A DNA stretch of 64,000 nucleotides from Granulicella sp. 5B5 (GCF_014083945.1 NZ_CP046444.1:1426001-1490000); one strand, 5' to 3'. Shown: positions 1 to 8,149, counted from the stretch's first letter. Translations and numbers: made by a program. The notes: generated by a model from the sequence alone, not told the origin.

Positions 1-650
1 ACGGCACCCGGAAGCCCTTCGCGGGCAACACGGTGATCTGCCATCTGCCCGTGCAGTGCACCATGCGCGACGCGATGGTGTCGCTGCATCAGGAATTGGC
101 CGCCTCACCGTTCCGGCACAAGCTGGGATTGACCTCGACCGACAGCTATCACATGACAGTCTTCCCCGGTGCAAACGATCAGGACCGCACAGCATACGGA
201 TGGCCATCATACGTGCCGCTCAACGCAACGATCGAGCAGTGCAATCAGACCGTGGAAGAACGCATGCAGGCAGCACGCCTGCGTTGCAAGCTGCCCCTCC
301 GCGTGCGCGTGGACGAGCCGGCAACGCTGAACTACTTCGCCGCATGCACGCTGCGCATGGTGCCCGCCGATCGCGAGGAGAACACCAAACTACGCGCGCT
401 GCGTGATCAACTGGCCGAGGTCTACGGGTTCCGCACGAAGGACCACGACCAGTACACATTTCACATCACAATGTCATACCAGACCGCGCGCTTTACAGCG
501 CAGGAGCAGATGGCCTACCGGAAAATCCTGCGTGCGCACCTGCAACATATCACAGCCGCCGCTCCCGTACTGGAGCTCGGCGAGCCCGAGTATTGCATCT
601 TTCCTGACATGTTCCGCTTCGAACCGAAGATACTGCTTGCCTGCTCGTAG
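1..650 (+). CDS. DUF1868 / 2'-5' RNA ligase-like protein (5' end outside window)
   Basis: The reading frame is open to the left edge (first full codon at base 3), and residues encoded before the first possible GTG at 33 (TRKPFAGNT) read as genuine protein, so the gene is cut by the window edge. Two H-x-T motifs are visible, YHMTVF and FHITMSY, about 100 residues apart. This is the signature of the 2H phosphoesterase/LigT-like superfamily; the GNTVICHLP start region is typical of DUF1868 members. Family knowledge suggests cleavage or ligation of 2',5' or cyclic phosphodiester bonds, but the substrate is unknown. It is followed by a terminator and tRNA-Ser on the opposite strand. Confidence 0.75.
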   Translation, partial: GTRKPFAGNTVICHLPVQCTMRDAMVSLHQELAASPFRHKLGLTSTDSYHMTVFPGANDQDRTAYGWPSYVPLNATIEQCNQTVEERMQAARLRCKLPLRVRVDEPATLNYFAACTLRMVPADREENTKLRALRDQLAEVYGFRTKDHDQYTFHITMSYQTARFTAQEQMAYRKILRAHLQHITAAAPVLELGEPEYCIFPDMFRFEPKILLACS

Positions 651-714
651 GCATGCAAGAGTGCGACGCTCATCCGCCATATCCATCGATCCAGAAGGAT
701 GAGGAGCAAAACTT

Positions 715-750
715 AAAAAGCAAAAGCCCCCAAAATTGCGGGGGCTTTGT
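715..750 (-). terminator. intrinsic terminator downstream of tRNA-Ser
   Basis: On the minus strand a stem AAAGCCCCCGC / GGGGGCTTT with an AATTTT loop is followed by a T-rich run (GCTTTTTAAGTTTTG). It lies about 40 bases beyond the 3' end of the minus-strand tRNA-Ser. It could also serve the converging plus-strand gene ending at 650, since A-rich sequence flanks the other side. Confidence 0.75.
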
Positions 751-790
751 CGGCTTCTGGCGTTCTGAAACGATGAACGCGAATGTATGG

Positions 791-880
791 CGGAGAGTGG
801 GGGATTCGAACCCCCGATAGAACTTTTGATCCTATAACGGTTTAGCAAACCGCCGCCTTCAGCCTCTCGGCCAACTCTCC
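791..880 (-). tRNA. tRNA-Ser(GCU)
   Basis: Reading the minus strand, the acceptor GGAGAGT (880-874) pairs with ACTCTCC (798-792), with discriminator G at 791. The anticodon stem-loop CGGTTTGCTAAACCG shows anticodon GCT, reading serine AGC/AGU. The T arm GGGGGTTCGAATCCCCC is perfect, and a long variable arm is present as expected for class II tRNAs. The length is 90 nt and the 3' CCA is not encoded. Confidence 0.95.
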
Positions 881-1035
881 TGCGGGTGGTCTCGAAGTAC
901 AGACCGCTCGGATTCCTGTCAGAAGTATAGCCTAACCGCGCGGCCGCCCGCACGCCAGTCGTACATTCTCATCCATCTACCGTTCGCGCCTGCGCGCCAT
1001 CCGCGTTATAGTGCGTAGAAACTGCCCACACCGCA

Positions 1036-2406
1036 GTGCCCGCACAGTCCGGGCCAAGGAGACACCCGGCCATACGCAGCCCAGCCGCCAGCAACAAGCT
1101 ACGCCTCCTCCCGCTCATCGGCGCAACCTACTTTATGGTGGCCGGCGGGCCTTACGGTTTGGAAGACATTCTCGGCAAGGCCGGCTACCTGCGAGCGCTC
1201 CTGCTGCTCGCCATCATCCCTCTTATCTGGAGCCTGCCCACCTCCCTCATGGTCGGCGAACTCGCCAGCGCCATCCCCGACGAAGGCGGCTACTACGTCT
1301 GGGTCCGCCGCGCGCTTGGCCGCTTCTGGGGCTTTCAGGAAGCATGGCTCTCGCTCGCAGCCAGCGTCTTCGACATGGCCATCTACCCGGTCATCTTCGT
1401 CGACTACCTCTCGCGCCTCGCGCCCAGCCTCACCGCCGGTTATCGCGGAGTCCTATGGGCACTCGCCGTCGTTCTAATCTGCACGCTCTGGAATCTCCGT
1501 GGCGCAAAGGTCGTCGGCGTCGGCTCCGTCATTCTCTTCTGCATCCTGCTCGCGCCCTTTGTCGTGCTCATCGGCTACGCGATGCTCCGCTGGCACGGCA
1601 TCGGCTCCGGCGCCATACTGCATCCCGTCGCCGCACCGGACATGGCCGGGGCCATCTCCGTCACACTCTGGAACTACATGGGCTGGGACAACGCCTCCAC
1701 CGTCGCGCAGGAGGTCGAAGACCCGCAGCGCAACTACCCGCGTGCGATGGTCTCTGCCGCGGTCCTCGTAGCTCTCACATACATCCTTCCGTTACTCGCA
1801 GTCGGTCTCGCCGGCCTCGCAGCAGACCAGTTCTCCACCGGCGCCTGGACCGACGCCGCACGCACCCTTGCAGGCCCGTTCCTCGCTCTCACCATCGTCA
1901 TCGGCGGCATGATCAACGGCACCGGCATGTTCAATGCCCTCATGCTCAGCTACACCCGCGTTCCCTTCGCAATGGCCGAAGACGGCATGTTGCCCGGCGC
2001 GCTCTCACGGCTCTTTCTGCGGCGCAATCAGCGAGGCGTCCCCTGGGTCAGCGTGCTCTTTTGCGCGGTGATCTGGGCCTTCGCACTGCGCTTCACCTTC
2101 GAGCGCCTCATCTCCATCGACCTCGTGCTCTACGGCGCGGCCCTCATGCTGGAGTTCGTAGCTCTGGTCGTGCTGCGCCGGCGCGAGCCCGGTCTCATCC
2201 GCCCCTACCGCGTACCCGGAGGCACAGCCGGAACGGTTGCCGCAGGAGTCGGCCCAGCGCTGCTCATCGCCTACGCCATCTACGCAGCCCGCGGCGAACA
2301 GGTCCTCGGCATGAACGCTCTGCTCTTCGCCGCGATCGTCGGCCTCAGCGGCGCGGTCATCTCCTGGCTGCTCCCCAGGGTCAGCCGCGGCAATCCGCAC
2401 GCGTAG
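1036..2406 (+). CDS. APC superfamily amino acid permease
   Basis: 456 residues with about twelve hydrophobic segments beginning near residue 25. The first helix region reads IGATYFMVAGGPYGLEDILG, the glycine-rich unwound TM1 typical of amino acid-polyamine-organocation carriers, and is followed by GELASAIPDEGGYYVWVRRALG, the conserved APC TM2-TM3 loop. Expected role: proton-coupled uptake of an amino acid or amine at the inner membrane; the substrate cannot be told. The start is GTG at 1036; a later start is possible because residues 1-20 are hydrophilic and proline-rich. It is monocistronic, between tRNA-Ser and a bidirectional terminator. Confidence 0.85.
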   Translation: MPAQSGPRRHPAIRSPAASNKLRLLPLIGATYFMVAGGPYGLEDILGKAGYLRALLLLAIIPLIWSLPTSLMVGELASAIPDEGGYYVWVRRALGRFWGFQEAWLSLAASVFDMAIYPVIFVDYLSRLAPSLTAGYRGVLWALAVVLICTLWNLRGAKVVGVGSVILFCILLAPFVVLIGYAMLRWHGIGSGAILHPVAAPDMAGAISVTLWNYMGWDNASTVAQEVEDPQRNYPRAMVSAAVLVALTYILPLLAVGLAGLAADQFSTGAWTDAARTLAGPFLALTIVIGGMINGTGMFNALMLSYTRVPFAMAEDGMLPGALSRLFLRRNQRGVPWVSVLFCAVIWAFALRFTFERLISIDLVLYGAALMLEFVALVVLRRREPGLIRPYRVPGGTAGTVAAGVGPALLIAYAIYAARGEQVLGMNALLFAAIVGLSGAVISWLLPRVSRGNPHA

Positions 2407-2421
2407 TCCTGCGCGAACACA

Positions 2422-2450
2422 AAGGCCTGCGAGTCAGCCTCGCAGGCCTT
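2422..2450. terminator. bidirectional terminator between converging genes
   Basis: Perfect 11-bp stem AAGGCCTGCGA / TCGCAGGCCTT with a 7-base loop, A-rich on the left and followed by GAAAATG on the right. It sits between the stops of the permease (+) and pyrophosphatase (-). Confidence 0.75.
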
Positions 2451-2472
2451 GAAAATGTGCTCACGTATCGGG

Positions 2473-3009
2473 CTACTTGCCAGCAGCCTTCTTGTCCGTA
2501 AACGCCTTCCGGGCTTTCTCGATCACCTTGATCGCTTCATCCACACCGCGCCAGCCATCGGTATCGACAGTCTTGCCCTCCAGGTCCTTGTAGATGGAGA
2601 AGAAGTGATCGATCTCTTTCAGAATATGCGGATACACATCCGTGTAGTTCTTCACATCGGCATAGCGGGGATTGCCGTCGCCAACGCACAGGATCTTCTC
2701 ATCGCCCTGTCCCTGGTCCACCATCTGCAGCATGCCGATGGGACGAACGGTCAGCACACAACCCGGAAAGCTCGGCGTATCCACCAGCACCAGCACATCC
2801 AGCGGATCGCCGTCATCGCCCAGCGTCGACGGGATAAATCCATAGTCGCCAGGGTAATGTACCGGCGAGTACAGGTTGCGGTCCAAGCGGAAGACGTGCA
2901 GTTCCTTGTCGTACTCATATTTGCTGATTCCTTCCAGAGGAATCTCGATGACGGCGTTGACCAGGTGCGGTGCGCCAGGGCCAACAGGCAGTTCAAGGTA
3001 ATTCGGCAT
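2473..3009 (-). CDS. ppa: inorganic pyrophosphatase (family I)
   Basis: 178 residues beginning MPNYLELPVGPG. It hydrolyses pyrophosphate to two phosphates in the cytoplasm, pulling biosynthetic reactions forward. The family signature is present: EIPLEGISKYEYDK near the start, YPGDYGFIPSTLGDDGDPLDVLVL with the metal-binding aspartates, and the KNYTDV region. Length matches bacterial family I enzymes. The frame stays open upstream for about 94 codons, but that part has no family similarity, so the ATG at 3009 is chosen; a purine-rich AGGAGAAG lies about 20 bases upstream, rather far for a ribosome site. Confidence 0.95.
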   Translation of the reverse strand: MPNYLELPVGPGAPHLVNAVIEIPLEGISKYEYDKELHVFRLDRNLYSPVHYPGDYGFIPSTLGDDGDPLDVLVLVDTPSFPGCVLTVRPIGMLQMVDQGQGDEKILCVGDGNPRYADVKNYTDVYPHILKEIDHFFSIYKDLEGKTVDTDGWRGVDEAIKVIEKARKAFTDKKAAGK

Positions 3010-3351
3010 AGGTGCGAGGGGGACTCTCTTCTCCTGATCGGTAGATTGGCTCGTCAGCGGTCGCGCCTGGGTGAATTGCCATAGATCGACACCGCAAGCA
3101 AACCGGGAGGGCCATTGCGGTCGCGCCTCGGCACAGCCATTGCCGCCGAGATCGCCGCAGAACTCCAGTCCATAGTCTACAGGCTGCCGGGGAGACAGCG
3201 GCATAAACGCCATTCTGCGGCGCTCACAGGACTTTGGTATGCCGTCATGAGCGCATTCCGTCCCATGTTGCCTCCCAGTCGAAACACGCATCGAACACGG
3301 TACAGCTGAGGGGAACAGCTCGGCCTACTTTTCTCGGTTCTGGAGCCTTGA
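3010..3351. other. intergenic region between divergent ppa and barrel gene
   Basis: About 340 bases with no supported gene. Short frames exist but lack family resemblance. A small inverted repeat, AGCTG / CAGCT separated by AGGGGAA, lies near 3303-3319 just before the barrel gene and may belong to its leader. Promoters for both divergent genes should lie here, but none can be assigned with confidence. Confidence 0.5.
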
Positions 3352-3969
3352 ATGTCATTTATACGCATTGCAGTACTCTTTTGTATTTGTTGGATAACCG
3401 GTTTTGTTTTCTCTGGATCGGCGGTGGCGCAGTCGCTCTCCACCGCCAGCAAAGCAGCTGAAATTTCAGTCTTCGGCGCCTACATGGGCGGCACACCCGA
3501 TTACGGCCCTCACACATGGAAGGGCATATCAGCAGGCGGAGACTTCACCGTCTTCCCCCGCTTCATCCTCAAGCCTGCGCTGGAGGTCCGCGGCAACGTC
3601 CTCTCGGCGAGGGCAGCCACCGAGAAGACCGTACTATTCGGGCCGCGAGTGCAGTTGGACTGGCGCGGCAGGTTTCATCCTTACGGCGACTTCCTCATCG
3701 GCGCAGGCGAGATCCTCTTCCACCCCGACCCCGCGCCCGGCTACTCCGGCGATCGCAGCAAGGTCTACTCCTACGGCGGCGGCATCAACATCGACGTCGC
3801 TTATCACCTCTCAGCAAAGTTCGACTTCCAGCAACAGAGCTGGAACCTTGGACCGAACTCCGATTCTGCCTCCTCTGGCAACTTCACCCTCACACCGCGC
3901 ACCTTGCAGATCGGCGTTACCTACACGCTGCCCTTCCGCTTCTTGAACCATGCCAGCGACTACCGCTAG
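3352..3969 (+). CDS. small outer-membrane beta-barrel protein
   Basis: 205 residues: a signal peptide (MSFIRIAVLFCICWITGFVFSG, cleavage probably after SAVAQ) followed by alternating hydrophobic/polar strands rich in G, Y and F (SVFGAYMGGTPDYG, FGPRVQLDWRGRFHPYGDFLIGAG, LTPRTLQIGVTYTLPF). This pattern resembles the eight-stranded OmpA/OmpW-like barrels common in acidobacteria. Function is unknown; a surface or structural role is likely. Immediately downstream, 3990-4163 carries a decayed second copy of the last strands, so the locus has undergone a partial tandem duplication. Confidence 0.7.
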   Translation: MSFIRIAVLFCICWITGFVFSGSAVAQSLSTASKAAEISVFGAYMGGTPDYGPHTWKGISAGGDFTVFPRFILKPALEVRGNVLSARAATEKTVLFGPRVQLDWRGRFHPYGDFLIGAGEILFHPDPAPGYSGDRSKVYSYGGGINIDVAYHLSAKFDFQQQSWNLGPNSDSASSGNFTLTPRTLQIGVTYTLPFRFLNHASDYR

Positions 3970-3989
3970 ACGAAACAGCGGCACGATCT

Positions 3990-4163
3990 ATTGCACAACC
4001 TCTCCGTAAAGTTCGACTTCCAACAACAAACTGGAACCTCGGCAAGAACCTGCCGTTCAAACCCGACGACAGCAACTACACCCTCACGCCGCGCACGCTG
4101 ATCTTTGGCATCACCTACCACTTCCCCTTCGCGGGGCTCCGCAAACAGCGTGACCTGCAGTAA
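3990..4163 (+). pseudogene. degenerate duplicate of the 3' end of the barrel gene
   Basis: Translation gives LSVKFDFQQQ in one frame, then NWNLGKN...YTLTPRTLIFGITYHFPF in the next, matching LSAKFDFQQQSWNLG...FTLTPRTLQIGVTYTLPF of the upstream gene (about 3804-3950). One base is missing in the CAACAACAAACTGG stretch relative to the first copy, breaking the frame near 4027-4032. No start or N-terminal part is present. It is either a remnant of a tandem paralogue whose 5' part was deleted, or a partial duplication. Confidence 0.75.
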
Positions 4164-4262
4164 CGCCCGACACCCGCTCATGCCGCATGAACCCCCTCTG
4201 AACGGCTATCGCCCCCGTTCTTCAGCCCGGCGCGCACAGTGCTAGGCTGGAGAACGGGAGTC

Positions 4263-5447
4263 TTGAACGCTTTGAATCCGAACGAAACAACCGAGGCCGC
4301 ACTGCATCCTCACGGCAGCAGCCGATTCATCCGCGCCTGCCTGCGCCAGCCCGTCGACCGCACCCCCATATGGCTTCTCCGCCAGGCTGGCCGCTACATG
4401 CCGGAGTACATGGCCGTCCGCAAGCACCATTCACTACTGGATATCTGCCGCACGCCGGAGATCGCCGCCGAAGTCACCATCACCGCCGCCGAGCGCCTCG
4501 GCGTCGACGCAGCCATCATCTTCGCCGACCTCCTTCTGCCCTTCACGCCTATGGGTCTCGACTTCGAGTTCGTCAACGGCGAAGGCCCTGTCGTCCATCA
4601 GCCCATTCGTTCCCTCGAACACATCGAAGCCCTCCGCACCGACCGCACCGACGACCTCCGCTACGTCGCCCAGGCCATCGAAAAAGTCGGCCAGCACTTC
4701 AATCAACCGCGACCCGACGGCGATCAACTAGGCATCATCGGCTTCATCGGAGCGCCCTTCACCCTAGCCAGCTACATGATCGAAGGCGGCAGCTCCCGCA
4801 ACTACGTCGAGACAAAAAAGCTCATGTACGCCTCAGGCTCAGGCAACAATCTGGGTGCCCCATCTTCGCCGACAGCTCCATCGTTGGCTAAGGTGGGTTC
4901 GCGGGACGCCAAGGCCTGGCCGCTCCTCCTCGAAAAACTCCTCACCGTCCTCACCGACTACGCCGCCCAGCAGGTCGAAGCCGGCGCCGACGTCATCCAG
5001 ATCTTCGACTCCTGGGCTGGCGCGCTCTCCGTCACCGACTACCGCGACTACTGCCTCCACGCCACCACCGAGCTCGTCCAACGCGTCAAAGCTCTCGGCG
5101 TCCCTGTCATCTACTTCGGCGTCGACACCGCGAGCCTGCTCCCCACCATGCGCGAAACCGGTGCCGATGTCCTCGGCCTCGACTGGCGCATTCCGCTCGA
5201 TGAGGGCTGGCGCGCCATTGGCTACGGCACCGCCGTACAGGGCAACCTCGACCCCATCACGCTCTTCGCGCCGCAGGACGTCCTCGAAGCTCGCGTCAAA
5301 GAGATCCTCGATCTAGCAGCCAACCGCAACGGCCACATCTTCAACCTCGGCCACGGCATCGTACCCGGCACACCCGTCGAGAACGTGATCCACGTCGTCG
5401 ACGTCGTAAAGAAGTACAGCCTCCGCGAAGCCGCCGTCGCAAAGTGA
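4263..5447 (+). CDS. hemE: uroporphyrinogen III decarboxylase with in-frame repeat insertion
   Basis: Converts uroporphyrinogen III to coproporphyrinogen III in the cytoplasm. HemE signatures are clear: PIWLLRQAGRYMPEY near residues 35-49, FADLLLPFTPMGLDFEF (88-103), GFIGAPFTLASYMIEGGSS (160-178), IQIFDSWAG (246-253) and FNLGHGIVPGTPVENV near the C-terminus. At 394 residues it is longer than the usual 340-360, mainly because about 24 residues (191-214, encoded at 4833-4904) interrupt the stretch that normally runs KKLMY-xx-AW. The inserted DNA folds as a hairpin. I prefer TTG at 4263, preceded by GGGAG; GTG at 4239 is the alternative. First gene of hemE-hemH-hemY; hemH starts 51 bases on with GAGGAGG as ribosome site. 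Confidence 0.93.
   Translation: MNALNPNETTEAALHPHGSSRFIRACLRQPVDRTPIWLLRQAGRYMPEYMAVRKHHSLLDICRTPEIAAEVTITAAERLGVDAAIIFADLLLPFTPMGLDFEFVNGEGPVVHQPIRSLEHIEALRTDRTDDLRYVAQAIEKVGQHFNQPRPDGDQLGIIGFIGAPFTLASYMIEGGSSRNYVETKKLMYASGSGNNLGAPSSPTAPSLAKVGSRDAKAWPLLLEKLLTVLTDYAAQQVEAGADVIQIFDSWAGALSVTDYRDYCLHATTELVQRVKALGVPVIYFGVDTASLLPTMRETGADVLGLDWRIPLDEGWRAIGYGTAVQGNLDPITLFAPQDVLEARVKEILDLAANRNGHIFNLGHGIVPGTPVENVIHVVDVVKKYSLREAAVAK
4833..4904 (+). repeat. palindromic element inserted in frame within hemE
   Basis: Inside hemE, CCCATCTT (4859-4866) pairs with AAGGTGGG (4890-4897), and GCCGAC (4868-4873) with GTTGGC (4883-4888), leaving the 9-base loop AGCTCCATC. The encoded residues (SGSGNNLGAPSSPTAPSLAKVGS) have no counterpart in normal HemE and are low in complexity. 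The element length is a multiple of three and free of stops. Confidence 0.7.
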
Positions 5448-5498
5448 TGTCCATCACGAGCGCGCACCCAACTCCGCGCGCACAATAGAGGAGGACGC

Positions 5499-6626
5499 AT
5501 GAGTGACACCACCACGCACGACACGCCGGCAATTCTGCTGCTGGCCCACGGCACGCCCGACCGCCTCAGCGAGATGGCCGCCTATCTCGACAAGGTCACC
5601 GGCGGCCGCCCCATGTCCCCCGAGGTCATCGCCGAGCTCCAGCACCGCTACGCCGAGATCGGTCTGCGCGAAGAGCCCCTGCCCGACGGCCCACCTCTAA
5701 CGAAGTGGACACTTCTGCAAGGCCGCCTCTTGAGCGAAGCCCTCGGCCAGCCCGTCTACATCGGCATGCGCAACTGGCACCCCTTCATCGCCGACGTTGT
5801 CGAGCAGATGAAGTCCGACGGCGTGAAGAAAGCCCGCGTCCTCTGCCTCGCGCCACAGAACTCCCGCACCAGCGTCGGCCTCTACCGCCGCGCCCTCATG
5901 CAGGCCGTCAACGGCGCGTTTGAAGTCGAGTTCATCGCCGGCTGGGCCGACGAGCCTCTGCTCGCCCAGGCCTTCGCCGAAAAACTCTGGCCCGTCTGGG
6001 CAGAGGCCTGCGCAGCCACAAGCGCCGAATCAGGAAAGCCCGTTCGCGTCCCCGTACTCTTCACCGCACACGCCGTCCCCTGCCGCACCATCATCAGCGC
6101 ACCGGCGCAACCTACTGACTCCGCCGCGCAACCCGGCGCCCCCGTCCCCGCCGACGGCATCCAGAACTACGGCCCCGCCACCCTGCCCGACCCCTATCCC
6201 GTCGAGTGCAAGCAAACCGCCGCACACATCGCCGACCACATGCGCCCCCTCGGCATGACCGATCGCGACTGGTTCTTCGCATTTCAAAGCCAGGGCATCG
6301 CAGGTGCCCCGTGGCTCGGCCCCACTGTCCCCGACACCCTCAAGAACCTCGCGCAGATGGGCCACAAAGCCATCGTCCTCCAGCCTGTCGGCTTCCTCTG
6401 CGACCACGTCGAGATCCTCTACGACATCGACGTCGACTTCAAAAAACAGGCCGCCGAGCTCGGCATGACGCTCTACCGCGCCGAAAGCCTCAACGGCTCC
6501 CCAACCCTCACCCGCGCAATCGAGCAGGCCCTCAAGCGCACCCCCACACCCGAAACTCCCGGCGAAGCCCCCGCCGCAAAGCCCGCAGCCGCTGACGCCC
6601 AACCCGAGGCCGTCGCCGCCAAGTGA
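5499..6626 (+). CDS. hemH: ferrochelatase (proto- or coproporphyrin type)
   Basis: 375 residues. It inserts ferrous iron into the porphyrin. Seen: LLLAHGTPDRLSEMAAYL at the start, YIGMRNWHPFIADVV (87-101), LFTAHAVP with the catalytic histidine near 191, FFAFQSQGIAGAPWLGP (259-275) and LQPVGFLCDHVEILYDID (294-311) with the conserved glutamate. Unusual features are a proline/alanine-rich segment of roughly 30 residues (about 200-230) directly after the catalytic His loop, and an Ala/Pro tail (340-375) that looks unstructured. The order hemE-hemH-hemY equals that of Bacillus, where the enzyme acts on coproporphyrin; whether that pathway operates here depends on a chdC/hemQ gene outside the window. 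Its stop overlaps the hemY start by 4 bases (GTGA). Confidence 0.92.
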   Translation: MSDTTTHDTPAILLLAHGTPDRLSEMAAYLDKVTGGRPMSPEVIAELQHRYAEIGLREEPLPDGPPLTKWTLLQGRLLSEALGQPVYIGMRNWHPFIADVVEQMKSDGVKKARVLCLAPQNSRTSVGLYRRALMQAVNGAFEVEFIAGWADEPLLAQAFAEKLWPVWAEACAATSAESGKPVRVPVLFTAHAVPCRTIISAPAQPTDSAAQPGAPVPADGIQNYGPATLPDPYPVECKQTAAHIADHMRPLGMTDRDWFFAFQSQGIAGAPWLGPTVPDTLKNLAQMGHKAIVLQPVGFLCDHVEILYDIDVDFKKQAAELGMTLYRAESLNGSPTLTRAIEQALKRTPTPETPGEAPAAKPAAADAQPEAVAAK

Positions 6627-8149
6627 AACGCATCGCCATCATCGGTGGAGGAACCGCTGGCCTAGCCGCGGCCTACGAACTCGAAAAAGCCCGTCTACGC
6701 GGAGCCGACATCGACTGGCAGCTCTACGAGGCCAGCCCCCGCCTCGGCGGCCTCCTCTCCACCACCCGCATCGACACCCTCGAAGGCCGCTTCATCCTCG
6801 AAGACGGCCCCGACGGCTGGGTCACCGAAAAACCCTGGGCCCGCGACCTAGCCCTCGAACTCGGCCTCGCCGACCAGATCATCCCCTGCCACGAAGAGCA
6901 CCGCCGCACCCTCATCCTCATCGACGGCAAACTCCAGCCCATGCCCTCACGCATGCGCATGATGGTCCCCGAAGACCTCGCCGCCCTCGAAGGCTCAACC
7001 CTCTTTACCGACTCCGCCCGCGCCGCCTACGCAGCCGAGCTCGCCAACGCCACCACTCTCAAAGCCTCCGCACCCACGCACGACGAGTCCGTCGCCGACT
7101 TCGTCCTCCGCCACTTCGGCCAGGAGGTCCTCACCAAGATCGGCTCCCCACTCCTCTCCGGCGTCTTCGGCGGCGACGTCCACACCCTCAGCGTCCGCGC
7201 CGTCATGCCCGCCTTCGTCAGGATGGAGCAGGAGCACGGCTCCCTCATCGCCGCCCTCCAGGCAAAATCGAAAGAGCGTGGCTCCCGCCCACCTCAACCC
7301 GCCTTCACCAGCCTCCGCAACGGCATGGGCACACTCGCTGAAGCCCTCATCGCAAAGCTGCCGCCCGAGCGCATCCACCTCCAGCGCGAGGCGTACTCCC
7401 TCAAGCGCGAAGGCAAACTCTGGTGCCTCCGCACCACCACGCCCAACACCACCGCCAAGAGCAAGCGCCACTTCCAGCACATCCTGCTCGCCACTCCCGT
7501 CTGCGTCACCCGCCACCTCCTCACCCCACTCGACGCCGCAGCCGCCGCACTCATCCCCACCGAAACCAGCTCCGCCGTCCTCGCCGCCTTCGCCTGGCCC
7601 GCCCCCGCCGCGCGACAGATCCACCTCCCCGAAGGCTTCGGCTTTCTCGTCCCGCAAACCTCGAATGAGGCAGGGGCCTTAGTCCCGCAAGCAATGGAGG
7701 GAGCAGGGGCCTTTAGGCCCCTGAATAGCGACGGAGAGAAAGGGGCTTTAGCCCCGGCAAGAACAACTCTCCTCGCCGCCACCTTCGTCGACCAGAAGTA
7801 CCCCGACCGCGCCCCCACCGGCACCCGCATCCTGCGCGCCTTCTTCGGCGGCATCACCGCCGAAGCCATGATGACCCAGCCCGACGAACCCATCATCGCC
7901 GCCGCCCACGAACAACTCACCCACATCCTCGGCCCTCTGCCCGCGCCCATCCCCACCATGACCACCATCCGCCGCTGGCCCAACAGCCTCCCTCAATACG
8001 CCGTCGGCCACCTCGAACGCATGGCGCAGCTCGACATCCACATCGCAAAGCTCGGCGGCCTCACCCTCCTCGGCAACGGCTACCACGGCGTCGGAATCCC
8101 CGACCTCATCCGTGACGCCCGGGCCACCGTCCGCACCTTGCTCTCCTAG
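6623..8149 (+). CDS. hemY: FAD-dependent protoporphyrinogen/coproporphyrinogen oxidase
   Basis: 508 residues. It oxidises the porphyrinogen to porphyrin using FAD and oxygen. The N-terminus RIAIIGGGTAGLAAAYEL is a Rossmann dinucleotide site, followed by YEASPRLGGLLSTTR (35-49), ILEDGPDGWVTEKP (58-71) and, near the end, NGYHGVGIPDLIRD, the C-terminal FAD-contact motif of this family. The normal GFGFLVP...LLAATFV stretch is split by about 36 extra residues (346-381, bases 7658-7765) rich in G, A, L and P, encoded by an intergenic-type repeat. It starts with GTG overlapping the hemH stop, implying translational coupling. The symbol hemY/hemG is used loosely; cgoX is possible if the substrate is coproporphyrinogen. 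Confidence 0.9.
   Translation: MKRIAIIGGGTAGLAAAYELEKARLRGADIDWQLYEASPRLGGLLSTTRIDTLEGRFILEDGPDGWVTEKPWARDLALELGLADQIIPCHEEHRRTLILIDGKLQPMPSRMRMMVPEDLAALEGSTLFTDSARAAYAAELANATTLKASAPTHDESVADFVLRHFGQEVLTKIGSPLLSGVFGGDVHTLSVRAVMPAFVRMEQEHGSLIAALQAKSKERGSRPPQPAFTSLRNGMGTLAEALIAKLPPERIHLQREAYSLKREGKLWCLRTTTPNTTAKSKRHFQHILLATPVCVTRHLLTPLDAAAAALIPTETSSAVLAAFAWPAPAARQIHLPEGFGFLVPQTSNEAGALVPQAMEGAGAFRPLNSDGEKGALAPARTTLLAATFVDQKYPDRAPTGTRILRAFFGGITAEAMMTQPDEPIIAAAHEQLTHILGPLPAPIPTMTTIRRWPNSLPQYAVGHLERMAQLDIHIAKLGGLTLLGNGYHGVGIPDLIRDARATVRTLLS
7658..7765 (+). repeat. in-frame copy of intergenic GGGGC-type palindromic repeat inside hemY
   Basis: Contains a 9-bp inverted repeat CAGGGGCCT-TT-AGGCCCCTG (7704-7723) and then GGGGC-TTTA-GCCCC (7742-7755). 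The same two-hairpin arrangement, preceded by GGAGGGAG, occurs between genes at 62062-62131. The element is stop-free in the hemY frame. Confidence 0.8.
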
